Source of the DNA: Gonocerus acuteangulatus
Lineage: Eukaryota > Arthropoda > Insecta > Hemiptera > Coreidae
Direction: 5' to 3'
Assembly (NCBI GenBank): GCA_946811695.1
Contig: OX328124.1
Location: forward strand, 27,485,448 to 27,549,447
Length of the DNA stretch: 64,000 nucleotides
The position numbers were made by a program, and so were the translations under genes. Position 1 is the stretch's first letter; every line of letters starts with the position of its first letter. This document shows positions 32,568 through 44,601 of the stretch, piece by piece. The notes under the pieces were generated by a model. That model did not search any database and was not told the DNA's origin. It saw only the letters and a list, made by a program, of their open reading frames with translations.

Positions 32568-33864
32568 GTCTGTCATTAACGGAAAGCTATCATTTAATGA
32601 ACAAAATTTTAGTTGTAAATTTAAAAGTCTTATCTCTCCAAAACAATGAATGAAATTTAGGGAAAAATTTTAGGATCCTCCATTTCGGCTGTATATAGCT
32701 GTTTAGTGATCTATTGACTTGTACTGCAATAAACCTATTTGAATTGCAGTGTTTATTAATTACAGTTGCAGTAATGTTTTTATTATATGTGATCCTCAAA
32801 CTAAACTACTGTGTTCACTATAATATTATTCCTTTTTCTTTACCTAGACAAAAATTAGAGAAATATTACTCATGCTAGAAAAATTGAACATGGAATTTTC
32901 CTATTTGTTTCTCAGATTCAAAATAGGAATATTGGTGGTGTATACATCTAGTTGCGGAACACACATAAACAAAAATGATTAGCATTAATTTTTTGTTACA
33001 ATTAATGTTAAGAATAAAATGTCTTCTAATTATTATTAAATTCACACAATCTTTAATATTCATCAGTAAATGATTTATATTTATTTTTAAAAAATACAAA
33101 TGAAAAGAGCATGTTTGGCTCAGTGGTACAACACTTGACTCATCGAGAGCTAGTTCAAAAATTATGTGGACACTGAAAGATTTAATCTTCTAGAGTTGAC
33201 TTTCAATGTACCAGACCGGACTTAGGCCCACATATGCTTTAATAGTTACCCCCAAAGGGTAAAAACTTTCTTCTTTTTTTTTTCTTGTGATCTTCACAAC
33301 TAGGGTAAAATCAGACAGCCTGAGAATAGTACTAAATACACTAACTCCCCTGAACGCTGTTAGGTCAATAATTGAATGCTTGTACTGTATCTGCCCCTCT
33401 AGCTTCTCATAGCCTGTTATAGGACTGATTTTTAACATGGAACGTGCTTTCGGCCGAAAAACGTTAAGCGTTTGTTGTACAAAAATTTGAAACCAAAGTA
33501 AGCGTTTGCCCACATTTCATTTGTCTGTCTGTCCATTTTATCTCCCCTCCAGGGATGACTAATCTCTTTCTTCTCACTTAATGCTTACGATCAGATAGTC
33601 TAAAGTGAACAGGAAGTGACCCGGAAGTTTATACGAAGTGAGAAGGAAGAGGCCCAAAAATGTTCACCTGAATCTTTTATAATTTTGTTCTCAATTTAAA
33701 ATATATCCACTTTGTGGAGACTAAGTTCAATAAAATATTAAAATGTTTTCAAATTTTCATATTCTTTTAAAATCTTTCTAGAGATCTTGTCTTGAGCAAA
33801 CACTTCGATTATCTGGTTCGAAAGTGGTAATTTTTTTTTAATGTATAAAATAATGTTTTTAAAG
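32568..33864. other. Intron between exons 6.1 and 6.2
   Basis: A degraded tRNA-like stretch at about 33104-33160 (TTGGCTCAGTGGTACAACAC) is a SINE remnant. The minus-strand open frames here show no recognised domain. Confidence 0.5.
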
Positions 33865-33988
33865 AACCTGTGGGAAGCAGCCCGCCAAAGTTTTCTACAA
33901 TGGATGACATTCACGGTTTCACCATAACTCTGGGAGGCCCCATAATATTGCAATGTCTTGCTCAGGGTTACCCAGTGCCTGGTCATAG
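33865..33988 (+). CDS. Dscam1: Dscam1 alternative exon 6.2
   Basis: 124 nt after TTTTAAAG. Encodes EPVGSSPPKFSTMDDIHGFT, ITLGGPIILQCLAQGYPVPG and HR. The usual final FR is HR. Donor GTAAAA. Confidence 0.93.
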
Positions 33989-34808
33989 GTAAAACATGGG
34001 CAAGCCCATGCTTGCATTGTTCGGCATTGGCTTTAGGGAGGGTGCAACTTATTTTTAAGAGCTTACTTAACCTATACTGCTGAACATACGCTTTACATAC
34101 TCCTGGTATAAAAGTCTATGGTAGACTCAGACCAGAGGAAAATTGGTGTGATTTAAAATTATTAACATTTTTCTAGAAGTTGAATTTTTTTATTTTGTTT
34201 TGTTAAAGTTTGGTGTTTTTCTATTATTTTCTTTTTGGCGCCTTTAATTCAGTACTACATTAGTTTGATGGACGTTTTATTTGTTATTTCTTTATTTCCG
34301 TAATGTTTACTTTTAATATTTTTGTTTTTAATTACGTTGAACATTTTATTAGTATCTTCCTAATTATTATTTCCTTAAAACATACTTGGACAATTTATAA
34401 AAACTTTTCAAATAATGAGATCACAAATATTTTATTTTGTTTTTAATAATTTGTATCTGAACTACATTTTACATATATTTTGAAATTACTTAAAGTCACT
34501 TATACTACTTTATCTTAACAAATCCTTCCCAAGTAGGATTTTGAACAAGCTATGATTTTGTCGACAATTCTTCTAGTATTAGTTTCAACGATTTTCTAGT
34601 ACTGTAATTACCTTAATTATAACAAATTAGGATGTTAATGAACCATTTACAGTATGTTGACACTTTTGAACAAAAAATTAGGCAATTTATGAATATTTAA
34701 ATTAATTTTTTATGACTAAATGTGTTTTTTTTTTTTAACGGGGAAATGTAACTTGAAAGAGGTTTATTTATTATATCTATTTTTACTATGAATTTAAAAA
34801 TTAATTGT
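33989..34808. other. Intron after exon 6.2
   Basis: AT-rich; nothing recognised. Confidence 0.5.
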
Positions 34809-34816
34809 TCCCAGTT

Positions 34817-35739
34817 CAGAGTTGGACATAGTCATAATCATAATTACAATTACGATTATAATCAAAGGCTTTCACGATATGATTACGATTATAATCATAG
34901 AACCTGGAGATATTATTCCAATTGCGATTATAATCGTAATTTGAAGAGTCATTATGATTACACTTGTAATCACATCTTAGGTTATAATTACACTTTTAGT
35001 CACATTTGCTGTAATTACGACTGTAATCACAGTTGTTTTTGTGATTATGCCTTTAATTACAACTATTTTTCTGTGATTACAACTGTAATCACAATTCTTC
35101 TTCTTTAATTACAACTGTAATCATAAACTTTCTGTGACGAACATAATCACATCTTTTTCTGTGATTATGACTTAAAAGTCTCAAACATAACACACATCTG
35201 AGCAGGAAAATTGGAAAACTATTCGCATCAAGATAATGAGAGTCATAGATATGAAGAGTTGAGACTTTTTCATCCTTTGGTATTACGGTAGTTACCGATA
35301 AGAATCTGGTAATAGTATCCTAATTTATAAAAATACATTTATAAAAATTACATTGTTAATTGCAGGAAAAGTTGGGATTACGCTCGTAATCACAGATAGT
35401 TTATGACTACAGCTGTAATTACAGAACAAAAAATGTGATTACAGTTGTAATCATAGAAAAATAGTTGTGATTAGAGGCTTAATCACAGAAACGGCTGTGA
35501 TTACAGTCTTAATTACAGAAAAATGTGATTATGTGTGTAATTAAAGAAAAATGTTGTTATTACAAGTTCAGTTATAACCAAAGGTGTGATTACAAGTGTA
35601 ATCCTAATCGCTCATGTAATTACGATTATAATCGTAATTATATCTCCAGGGTCAGTGATTATAATCGTAATCGCATCTCGAGAGCCTGTGATGATTATAA
35701 TTGTAATCAAAATTATGATTATGATTATGCCTAACCCTG
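34817..35739. mobile_element. Large fold-back hAT-type element of iterated palindromes
   Basis: The ends CAGAGTTGGACATA and inverted CAGGGTTAGGCATA resemble those of the element at 1720. Flanks TCCCAGTT (34809-34816) and TCCTAGTT (35740-35747) form an 8-bp target duplication with one change. The two halves are inverted copies of each other (CCTGGAGATAT in both arms). Both are built from dozens of GATTACNNNNGTAATC-like palindromes. Frames rich in Tyr-Asn-Cys here are by-products. Confidence 0.85.
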
Positions 35740-35747
35740 TCCTAGTT

Positions 35748-36564
35748 AAGAGAAGCTGCTGTAAATAGCATTAATAATGGCAGACTAAACCTAATTTCTT
35801 TTGTATTGAAATGATCTGTATGAGTTTTAACCCCAACCTCCAAGAATGCTCAAATTGATTGTGTTGATCATGAAGGGCAGCAAAATTGGGAAAATCAATT
35901 TCTGCTTAGCGCTTTGACATTTAGTTTATAAGTCCTTGTGCAAACATACATTCCTCTCAGTGCAAAATTAACTGTGGAAATGTGAATTCCGATGAATGAT
36001 TGTCATTGAATAACTACGCAATATTTACTGGGACAATGAGTTTAGATTGAGGGGTTTCTGGAATGATAACAAGAGCTACATAAGAAGACGTGATGTCCTT
36101 GAATTTTAACCATCTAAAAATTGTGTATTGATATACATAAAATTATGTTCCAAAAATAATAGTGTCATTTTAAGCTCATTAAGTTTATAGATCTAATTTG
36201 AAACTTTGAATATCATTTAGCATCTTATCTGTATATTTTTCTTATTGATTAAAATAACAATTTTATCTTTTCTGGCATAATTTTAGATTTAAGCAGTTAA
36301 TATTATTGGATGTGTCACTTTCTTATTAGGCTTTTATAACCATTCTAGATATTCTGAAGTAGGTTTCTCATCATTAAAAAATCGTAAGATAGGTTTGTTC
36401 TGTATGATTCACATTTTTTTTTCATCCTAATGCTGACTGAAATATCAATCCGTTTATTCAATGCATATAAAATAACAAATAATTTGACAGTCATTCAGAT
36501 ATCAATATAATAATTTTTAATTATTATAAAATTCTGACCCTTTTATTTCTAAATAATTTTTTTT
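35748..36564. other. Intron between exons 6.2 and 6.3
   Basis: AT-rich; nothing recognised. Confidence 0.5.
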
Positions 36565-36894
36565 AAAATGGCGGAAGGTCATATGTATATTTAAACACTT
36601 CATCTTCACATATTAAACTTTATTTTTTGCTCTACATGTTTCGCGCTCATAGATGCCTCTTCAGGAGCAACTTGACATTATATACTTATACATAATTTTA
36701 GCCTTAACCTCCCTAAGGGTGCGGCCCTTTCTGTAGAAGGTCTTCCTTAGTTAAGGCTAAAATTATTTATAAGTATATTATGTCAAGTTGCTCCTGAAGA
36801 GGTGTTTATGGGCACGAAACATTTAGAGCATAAAATAAAGTTTAGTACGTGAAGATGAAGTGTTTAAATATACATATGACCCTTCACCATTTTT
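36565..36894. mobile_element. Fold-back MITE, about 330 bp
   Basis: Arms of about 150 bp are inverted copies with few differences: GGTCATATGTATATTTAAAC, CTCTTCAGGAGCAACTTGAC and TTAGCCTTAAC occur in both orientations. The loop is at about 36715-36750. Confidence 0.85.
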
Positions 36895-37471
36895 AAAATA
36901 AATTTTTAATTATGTAAAAATAAATAAACTGTGTTCTTGATATAGATAAATCTAATGATGTTAATTAGTTTTGCTTGTGATAAATTAGTGGGCCAATCAT
37001 GGCCTTTTGTGTAGAAACTTACTCATACAAAACCGGAACTCTAACTGAAAACTGTAATGTTCCAAGTAAAATTTTTATCAAGCTCTATAAATACATATTG
37101 TTTTCCAAGTAGGACGTTTTCAACGATTTTTTTAAAATACATTTAATCTTAATATAGGAAAAATAATTCCTTGAATATTTCTATCCAAGCAGTTTTTGTT
37201 ACTTGATTTTTAATACATTTCCGAAAACTCTCCTATCATTGATTGCAGATATCTACAGATCATTGGAATACTTTTACACCAAATAAAGATCTAGAGTCAC
37301 TATTTATCACTTTACGAACCCTGTGTACTTTTATATACATATAATAAGTCAGAGTTTTGATGAGATTGGTTTACTTAACAATTTGTTTTGGCATTGGCTG
37401 TAAAGCTTAACTTGCGTGACATTTTTTATATGCAAAATACTGTAAATATTTGTGTTGGCTGGTGTAAAAAG
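36895..37471. other. Intron upstream of exon 6.3
   Basis: AT-rich; nothing recognised. Confidence 0.5.
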
Positions 37472-37595
37472 ATCCAGTTGGGAGTTCTGGTCCAAAGTTT
37501 ACAACAAAAGGAACTCGACATGACTTTGTCACTCGTTCTGAAGATGACCTGACCCTGTTATGTCCTTCACAAGGATCCCCACCACCTAAAACCAG
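37472..37595 (+). CDS. Dscam1: Dscam1 alternative exon 6.3
   Basis: 124 nt after TAAAAAG. Encodes DPVGSSGPKFTTKGTRHDFV, TRSEDDLTLLCPSQGSPPPK and TR. Ends TR rather than FR. Donor GTAAAT. Confidence 0.94.
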
Positions 37596-39285
37596 GTAAA
37601 TGCGTATGTTCTTCAGCCATAGTATTTCTTAAATATCTCGTATTTTTTGCGGTTATGTACACTCTTGCATCGAGGAGAATCAAAGATAGAGTTTGAATTA
37701 GCATCAGATCAGAAGACATATCTAACTCATATTACCATATTATTAGGAATATAAACAAGAATTCCACTGTCGATTTATATTGAAGATCTTTTGGCAATAT
37801 TAATTTGTGATTATTCAAATAATTTCATTATTAAATAGCCTAAAGATCTTGATGATACAGGTTTTTATGGAAATTTGTAAGATCCTTTCATAGACCCCTT
37901 CAGGTATTGCTAATATTACCCAAAAATTGTTTGCAAACTTATTACATACTTTTGGGTATATTTATATATTTTGAACTCGCCCTTCTGACTAAACTATCTA
38001 GGGAGGCTAATATTTCTTTTTATTCTCATTAGAAGTTATGTTCTCTATCAGTGGAAGAATTATCAACTGAAAACCTATGGTTGAAATAAAGATCAACCTT
38101 GTGTAGATTTGGTAAAATATTCAGGAAACATAAAACCTCAGCGAGAATCTTTAAGAAATAAAGAATATCCGAAACATTACTTTCTCCAAATAACCTATTA
38201 TTCAACACAAAGCCATCTTGATGAGGCTGGGCACTATGGCACAAAAACACAATATAATTCCGTAAATATAAAGCAATACTACTAAATTACAGATTGAAAT
38301 TTTACATAAATTGTCAAAAAAAAAAAAAAAAAAATCATGTATTTTTAACCTTTTCATTGCTTACGAATGAAGAGATTTGCAGCACCCGGTAGGCTGGATG
38401 CACCTTGGTCTACCTTACCCTTTACGCTCGCCAATCTCTCCTCATCTTGCCCACACTACCGTTTAACCCTTTTGTCTCTCGTGGCATACTGTTGTTATAT
38501 ATTTTTAATTATCAGCATATGATGTCGAATGTCCTTTATATTGGTAAACTTATACTTAACTAAAAGAAATTTCCTATAATGGGGGAAAACAAATTCTTTA
38601 TATATGTGCTCCCTCAAAGCACTAGCCTGATCTCATCGTCACACCACATCTAATCATGTTATTCAAACCGACCTCACAAAACGCAAAATTTCAATCTCCG
38701 ATGTAGTTTTGAGTGGCATTGTAATATATTTTAAGTTTTTTAAATTCTTTGTTTCTGTGTTGAAGGGCACTAAAGATAATCCTAGCCTTGAAATAGCTTT
38801 GTGCTGAATAAAAGTTTATCCACTGAAGATTATTGGTATTTATTTCATCATTTAATAATGTTAAGCTTCTATCAGCCACTGCCTACCAAATGAATAACTT
38901 ATGAGTTTAATAATAAAAACTTTTGTATAGCGAAAAAAAAAATGGCTATAATATAATAGATGGCTCATCTTTTAAAAGATAGCTGTCGCTCTTAGAAATA
39001 TCATTCAATATGCCTCAAGATGATGGCATTACGAATCAAAAGTTTGATAATTTGAATTACCTAATACAGTCTCTCAACAATGGGTATTAAAGATTGTGTT
39101 TACATTTTTGGTAGACATCGTTTATTGACAATGTTTCAATATTTTCCTTTCGACCAACCATAAGCTTTCATTTGTAGTGTCATCTTAGGGAGAATCTAAT
39201 TGCCTTTCTATTCCTTTGATTATTTCTTGATGGTGTTGAGAGCTCAACTTCTAATGACGTTCAGGACTTACTAGTTCACTTGGTA
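37596..39285. other. Intron between exons 6.3 and 6.4
   Basis: A GC-richer patch at about 38380-38470 is unidentified; poly(A) at 38318-38335. No exon relic seen. Confidence 0.5.
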
Positions 39286-39305
39286 AGGGTACCCTGCCCA
39301 ATACT
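39286..39305 (+). promoter_or_regulatory. Putative selector, exon 6.4
   Basis: AGGGTACCCTGCCCAATACT, 46-65 nt upstream of exon 6.4. It resembles an exon 6 end and is largely complementary to the element at 29772-29798 (AGGGTACCCT pairs directly). Confidence 0.5.
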
Positions 39306-39350
39306 TCGAGATTCAAAGGCATAGTACGTCAATGCCAGTTTCTCTTTAAG

Positions 39351-39474
39351 ATGCGGCTGGTAGCACTCGGCCCAAGTTTCCAACAAAAGATAGCAGTTTT
39401 GACTTCAGCGGAACTAGTGGTGAAGATATTGTATTCATGTGTCCTGCTCAGGCAAACCCTCCACCCAACTTCAG
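39351..39474 (+). CDS. Dscam1: Dscam1 alternative exon 6.4
   Basis: 124 nt after CTTTAAG. Encodes DAAGSTRPKFPTKDSSFDFS, GTSGEDIVFMCPAQANPPPN and FR. Sister of 6.1, with the same DAAGSTRPKFPTKDS opening and the same GTCTGT donor. Confidence 0.95.
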
Positions 39475-40408
39475 GTCTGTTCTTAAAGCATGTCTAAAAT
39501 CACTAAAATTTGGTAATCTTAGAACAAATTTATGTAATCTAACAAATGCATTATTTAAAATACTAAATTGTTTTTAATTGAAGAAAAAATACTTTTACTT
39601 CAATTATTTTATTTTATTCTTTATATTAGCAGTCTTAGCAATACATTGATGAACTATTCTTAGCTTATACAGTCACTTAAGCTTTTGTGATAAATGTTTG
39701 TGGGTGCAATAAAGATCTACCTTTCTCCTTGACGTATAAATGGGGGAGTAAGTTTTTATCTGATTCAGTGATTTTATTTTCTGCCAATTTTGTACATTAA
39801 TCAATTTCTTCGGTAGCCTTATTATCGGATACTTGAATTTATTAGATGTATTTGAACCACTGAAGAAATAATTTAAAGAAATAGCAATTAGTGCCTTATA
39901 AGAAACATTTGTTTGTATCGGCGGAAAATTGATTAAAGAATGAAATTCTCTCAAACTGTAAAATATTTAATTTGAAATTCTCGTTGGCAATCTATTAAGT
40001 ATATAGGACTTTATATACAATAAATAATAGATAACCTCATTACAATTGAGCCTGATCGAGTGATTAAATTGAGAAATTGTTCATATAAAATCATTTTTTG
40101 TGATACAGAAAGCATTCAAAACAATCAGGTCTAAGCAAGTAAACTATGTTTGATGATTATTAGGAGATTACTAGAAAATGTAAAAGAAAAAGTAATCAGA
40201 AATTTATGAATAAAAGGATATAGTTTTAAGAATTTTTTTTTTCTTAAATAATTAATCAAAATGGGAGGTTATTTTCTAAACAGAAATCAGTTTTATTCCC
40301 AAAAGCAACCCTAAAATAAATTATTTCAACTGCTATAAGTCTTAAAAGCACTGCAGAAATTACTTTTAAAGATAAAATTTGGGAATAAGGTCATATCGAT
40401 TTGTCCAG
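39475..40408. other. Intron between exons 6.4 and 6.5
   Basis: AT-rich; nothing recognised. Confidence 0.5.
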
Positions 40409-40526
40409 AACCTGTTGGATCCTCTACTCCAAAGCTCTCTCTGTCGGAACATGATAAGAAAAGGAATTCTAAAGAGCCAGTAACTCTTCCATGTCCAGCT
40501 CAAGCTTTCCCACTACCTTCCTACAG
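40409..40526 (+). CDS. Dscam1: Dscam1 alternative exon 6.5
   Basis: 118 nt, two codons shorter than most. Encodes EPVGSSTPKLSLSEHDKKRN, SKEPVTLPCPAQAFPLPSYR. The deletion lies just before the Cys-bearing strand. Ends YR. Donor GTAATT. Confidence 0.94.
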
Positions 40527-40645
40527 GTAATTCAGAACATTTTCTCAGAAATAGTTCATTCTAAGGTTATCAAAGAGTAAGCTGGACACTTTAGTGGCTA
40601 TTGCGTCCGGGATTGGTTGGTTTATAGAATTTAATGGTTCCACAG

Positions 40646-40769
40646 AGCCTGTTGGGACTTCCAGTCCAAAGTTTTCTATGGTTGAACACAGCAGAAGCTT
40701 TTTTGTGATTGATGGTCATCCTCTTACTCTTCAGTGCCCAGCCCAAGCTTTCCCCGTTCCAAATTTCAG
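40646..40769 (+). CDS. Dscam1: Dscam1 alternative exon 6.6
   Basis: 124 nt, 119 nt past exon 6.5, after TTCCACAG. Encodes EPVGTSSPKFSMVEHSRSFF, VIDGHPLTLQCPAQAFPVPN and FR. Donor GTAATT. Confidence 0.95.
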
Positions 40770-41101
40770 GTAATTTGATTTAATCTATGCCAAAAAGAAT
40801 CTCATTTATAATTCTATATTCTCTGTCCTATTTTGCCGTATTATGTCTTTGGAGATAAATTATAATATGAACACTGTGCCTCTTGAGAATCTTTTGTGAC
40901 CCAAATCTCACCCCAATTGACCCCTTCGCACTTCTTAAAAAACATCAGGTCCTCTCATTAATTGCCATGCCCAGATAGTGAATTTCTATATTTTCATTTT
41001 CCTCTGAAAACATCTAGGTATAAACTGTTGTCTTTTAAACAAATAATAATATCATTTGGTATTTTTTAAAAGTTGCAACGATTTTTTTTTATAAGAACTT
41101 A

Positions 41102-41272
41102 CAAAAAAAAAAAAAAAAAATTATATGGCCACGTTGAATACCTCGGTTCCTAGTTAACTATCGTTGTGTGTGGCCTAACCTTAATGGGTGACCATCCATG
41201 TGCTGTGGCATTATACAAGGATCGCAGCCAGTAGATAGCCCAGTTGTTGATACTCTGTAATAAAAAAAAAAC
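41102..41272 (+). repeat. 5S-derived SINE, diverged plus-strand copy
   Basis: After a poly(A) run comes GGCCACGTTGAATACCTCGG and GGGTGACCATCCATGTGCTG, matching the 5S-like head of the copy at 31013-31219. The body keeps GCAGCCAGTAGATAGCCC and it ends in A-rich sequence. Confidence 0.8.
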
Positions 41273-41390
41273 TTCTTTCACATGAGTTGAATTATACTTT
41301 CATTTTACTAAAAGAAGAATCTGACCTTCTAAACGATATGTACTTCTATTCATCCAACTAAGATTAAATTTTCTTTACTTAGGTCAATTT

Positions 41391-41402
41391 GTGTACCCTG
41401 AT
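41391..41402 (+). promoter_or_regulatory. Possible selector, exon 6.7
   Basis: GTGTACCCTGAT, 157-168 nt upstream of exon 6.7. GTACCCT pairs with 29787-29793 but the match is short. Confidence 0.3.
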
Positions 41403-41558
41403 AAATTGCACAGTAAAAGTGATAAGTTGTTAAGTGTTCTGTAAATTTAATGGTACATTTTGCTCTTGTTTTATTCTAAATCATGTGACTCCTTTGTTGA
41501 AGTGAATGTTTCGTAAAGAATTGATTAATAAATTCTAAGGGGGATTTTCATATTCTAG

Positions 41559-41682
41559 ATCCAGTGGGATGGACGAAGCCCAAATTTATTAGTGTTGTGA
41601 CTTCTTTATCTTTCTCTTCACAATTGAATGATGGGATAACCCTTCAGTGTCCTGCTCAAGGATACCCAGTTCCCAATTTCCG
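41559..41682 (+). CDS. Dscam1: Dscam1 alternative exon 6.7
   Basis: 124 nt after TATTCTAG. Encodes DPVGWTKPKFISVVTSLSFS, SQLNDGITLQCPAQGYPVPN and FR. The split Arg codon is CG/G here instead of AG/G. Donor GTAAGT is consensus. Confidence 0.95.
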
Positions 41683-42186
41683 GTAAGTCAGAGTGGTTTT
41701 CAATTCTCAAAGGCACGTGGGATAAAAAATTTCAATTTAATTAAAAAATAATACTGCTAAAGTCTTATTTCTTCTTATACCGTATTTAGATTTACTATGG
41801 GTAGGAAGATTTTTGATGAAATAAATTGAATGCCTTTTCTGGTTTCCAATCATTGAATTTATGATCCTAAAATTTTGAAACTAGCTGTTAGGTGATCACA
41901 TGAGAAATAAAGAATTATTCGGAAATTGAACATTGGTGCCTCAAGTCTAATAACATTATGATAATTTAGGCTGGGATCTTATTTTGATATTCCTTCTAAA
42001 AAGCCAAAAACATGAGACAATTTCTCAAAGGAAATTATACTATGTCATATAATGATATCTATTAGATCCTGAAATTTATCTCTGTACTCCTGAAATTGAT
42101 AGTTTTTGTCCAACTGGTGGACAAACAAGTGGAGGTGTTGGCTAAAATTTCAAACATTTGATGAATCAGTGAATAATCTAGATCAG

Positions 42187-42244
<58 letters not shown>

Positions 42245-43536
42245 ATTACATTTTATGTTAAAGGCATTGATTAATTTGAAGTGGGATATTACAATTTTTA
42301 AGAATCTTCTTAAAAACACATCAAACATGTACATTCAAACATTCACCTTTCTAGCCCTCGCCGTTCTGCGGCTTTTATAAACGAGTGAGTGAGTTTTTCT
42401 TAATCTTTACATTTATTCACAGATCGATAACATTATTATGGACAAAAATAAATTAAGGAATAATACTTTAGAATTCTCTAATATTTCGGATGAGGTAACT
42501 CTTTTAAATGATTCTCCAGGATTAGTGGAAAATAAAAAGTTTAATCCACATTTACAAGAAAAAAGAGACCCTGAAATTCCATTTACATATGTTGTAAATC
42601 AGTCATAAGCCAAATATAGAGTTTTTTCTTTGTTATTTGTTGTTTCGATCAACAACAATTCTCAAAGATTTGTTTACACAGTTTTAAATATACATTTGAT
42701 TTCTAAATATTCTATATCTAATATTTCAAGGCTTACGAAAGTATTTGATTGTCTTGAATGAGTAGTACATTCCTTCAAAAATATGAGACAATTTCTTAAG
42801 ACTACTAATTAAGAGACTTAAGATAAGAATAAATTGGACCATGCAGTCAATACATTTTACATAGTTTCCAAAAGTGGACTACTTTAAACCATAAAATGCA
42901 AAATACTAGATTAACCCCAATGATGGATCTTATTTATAAGTTTAAATGTAAGTCACCGATTATTAAATAAAGTGTTTATTTAAGAGAGGAAAATAAATAA
43001 ATACTTAAAAGAGAAATCATTTTTATTACCTGCTTTAGTTTTATTTTGCACAAATCTGTGTTATCATCGTTCTATTCTTCATTTTTAAGTTTTTTACACT
43101 TATTTTTCCTCTGGTGTTTGAAAAAAAGTTAGGTTAAAAAAATTATAAAACATATAAATAAATGAGTAAGCACAAAAATGTATTACATATACAAAAGAGT
43201 CCTATCCTAAGCAAGGGATAGTCTGTTATTATATGATTAAAAGTTATTTGTTAAGCAAAAAAATAAAAGAACAATATTTATTAAACATTGATGAACAATA
43301 ATTTTTCAGTTTTATTTCCAATTTTTTTTTCTAACTTCTTATTTTGGTCTTCTTTTATAGTTGTACTATAAAAGTTCTTGTAAGTTTTAACATTCTTGAC
43401 CTTTAGTAATTAACTAAGATTCTACATGCTGGGCACTCTCTAAATCTTTAATAAAAACACAGATCACTAAAAATAGTTTTAATATTCTAGCATTAGACAA
43501 TTAAATTCAAAACTAATTTTTCTTCCATTTTTTTTT
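41683..43536. other. Intron between exons 6.7 and 6.8
   Basis: Poly(T) of about 50 at 42190-42240. The rest is AT-rich with no recognised feature. Confidence 0.5.
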
Positions 43537-43556
43537 GTACCCTGTCTCAACTCACA
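43537..43556 (+). promoter_or_regulatory. Possible selector or exon 6 relic before exon 6.8
   Basis: GTACCCTGTCTCAACTCACA, about 165-184 nt upstream of exon 6.8, resembles an exon 6 end, and CAGGTAACT follows like a donor. It pairs well with 29772-29798. Confidence 0.4.
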
Positions 43557-43720
43557 GGTAACTTATTTATGTTCAAACAAAACTTGATTAAAACTGGGCA
43601 AGTGGTACTCTGAGCATATAAATAAATAATCATTCAAATTTAGATTCTTAAAAATTCATGCATTAATTCTGTTGAATGTTTTGAAATTATTTATTTTTAA
43701 AATAAAGATGTTATGTACAG

Positions 43721-43844
43721 AGCCTATGAGTAGCACTTCTCCTAGTGTCCAGTCAAATGCAAAATTTGATGGAGCTATTCGTTCGTCTGGGGCCGCAGTT
43801 TCACTACTTTGTCAAGCACAGGGGCACCCTTTACCTAATTTCAG
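43721..43844 (+). CDS. Dscam1: Dscam1 alternative exon 6.8
   Basis: 124 nt after ATGTACAG. Encodes EPMSSTSPSVQSNAKFDGAI, RSSGAAVSLLCQAQGHPLPN and FR. First of the 'EPVSS...VQS' subgroup (6.8-6.12), in which CPAQ becomes CQAQ. Donor GTACCT. Confidence 0.95.
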
Positions 43845-43999
43845 GTACCTCGCATCACTCTAGCTTTTTATCATTTCATAGACATCTTTTTAAACATGTA
43901 TTAGTAATAAAGTGTTTATCGTGATTCAAAATGTGGCTCAGTAACTGAGCAAACTGGAGAAGGAGGAAGAGGTTTCAACTTACCGTGGATGTGTGGCAG

Positions 44000-44123
44000 A
44001 GCCAGTAAGCAGCTCTGGGCCCAGTGTACAATCATCGGCTAAGCTGGAAGGGGTAGCGGGCAAATATCTAAAGGAAGTTTCTTTGCCCTGTCAAGCTCAA
44101 GCTCATCCTCTGCCTAACTTTAG
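44000..44123 (+). CDS. Dscam1: Dscam1 alternative exon 6.9
   Basis: 124 nt after GTGGCAG. Encodes EPVSSSGPSVQSSAKLEGVA, GKYLKEVSLPCQAQAHPLPN and FR. Donor GTGAGC. It starts with no Met-led frame and is easily missed by ORF scans. Confidence 0.95.
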
Positions 44124-44217
44124 GTGAGCGGAATAATTTTTTTTTTTCTTTCAGTTTCCTGCCTTAAGAATACTTTTATAGGAAATCACTTCCAGGACAC
44201 AATTACAATTTACTTTT

Positions 44218-44243
44218 GAGGGTGCCCTTACCTAACTTCAGCT
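44218..44243 (+). pseudogene. Exon 6 3'-end relic, or selector for exon 6.10
   Basis: GGGTGCCCTTACCTAACTTC matches the end of exon 6.8 (GGCACCCTTTACCTAATTTC), but no upstream exon body remains. It lies 52-77 nt upstream of exon 6.10, the distance at which 6.4, 6.14 and 6.15 carry similar elements. Relic and selector are not exclusive. Confidence 0.5.
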
Positions 44244-44294
44244 TCAACTTAGATTTTATATTTTGTTAGTTAAACAAATTTGTAATTGTAATAG

Positions 44295-44418
44295 AGCCTG
44301 TAAGCAGTACGAGCCCACATGTCCAATCGACAGCAGAATTGGAAAGAGCGATTGGAAAATTAAACCGACCATTGTCGCTGTTATGTCAAGCTCAGGGGTA
44401 TCCTCTTCCGATTTTCAG
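44295..44418 (+). CDS. Dscam1: Dscam1 alternative exon 6.10
   Basis: 124 nt after GTAATAG. Encodes EPVSSTSPHVQSTAELERAI, GKLNRPLSLLCQAQGYPLPI and FR. Donor GTTTGA is weak. Confidence 0.95.
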
Positions 44419-44477
44419 GTTTGAAATATTTTAGGATTACTCTTAATTGACTTTAGAAAGATCTGTTTCATGATTAG

Positions 44478-44601
44478 AACCGGTGAGTAGCTCTAAGCCC
44501 AAGGTTCAGACCACTGCTCGTGTGGAAGGTGCCTCAGGCTACACTGGAGAATCAACTTCTCTTCTCTGCCAGGCACAAGGGTACCCTGTTCCTAATTTTA
44601 G
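44478..44601 (+). CDS. Dscam1: Dscam1 alternative exon 6.11
   Basis: 124 nt after TGATTAG, only 59 nt past exon 6.10. Encodes EPVSSSKPKVQTTARVEGAS, GYTGESTSLLCQAQGYPVPN and FR. Donor GTCTGT. Confidence 0.95.

Noticed and set aside
34788..35108. Tyr/Asn/His/Cys-rich protein frames (also 35525-35734)
   Set aside because: By-products of the GATTAC/GTAATC palindromic element; no splice context or start signal.
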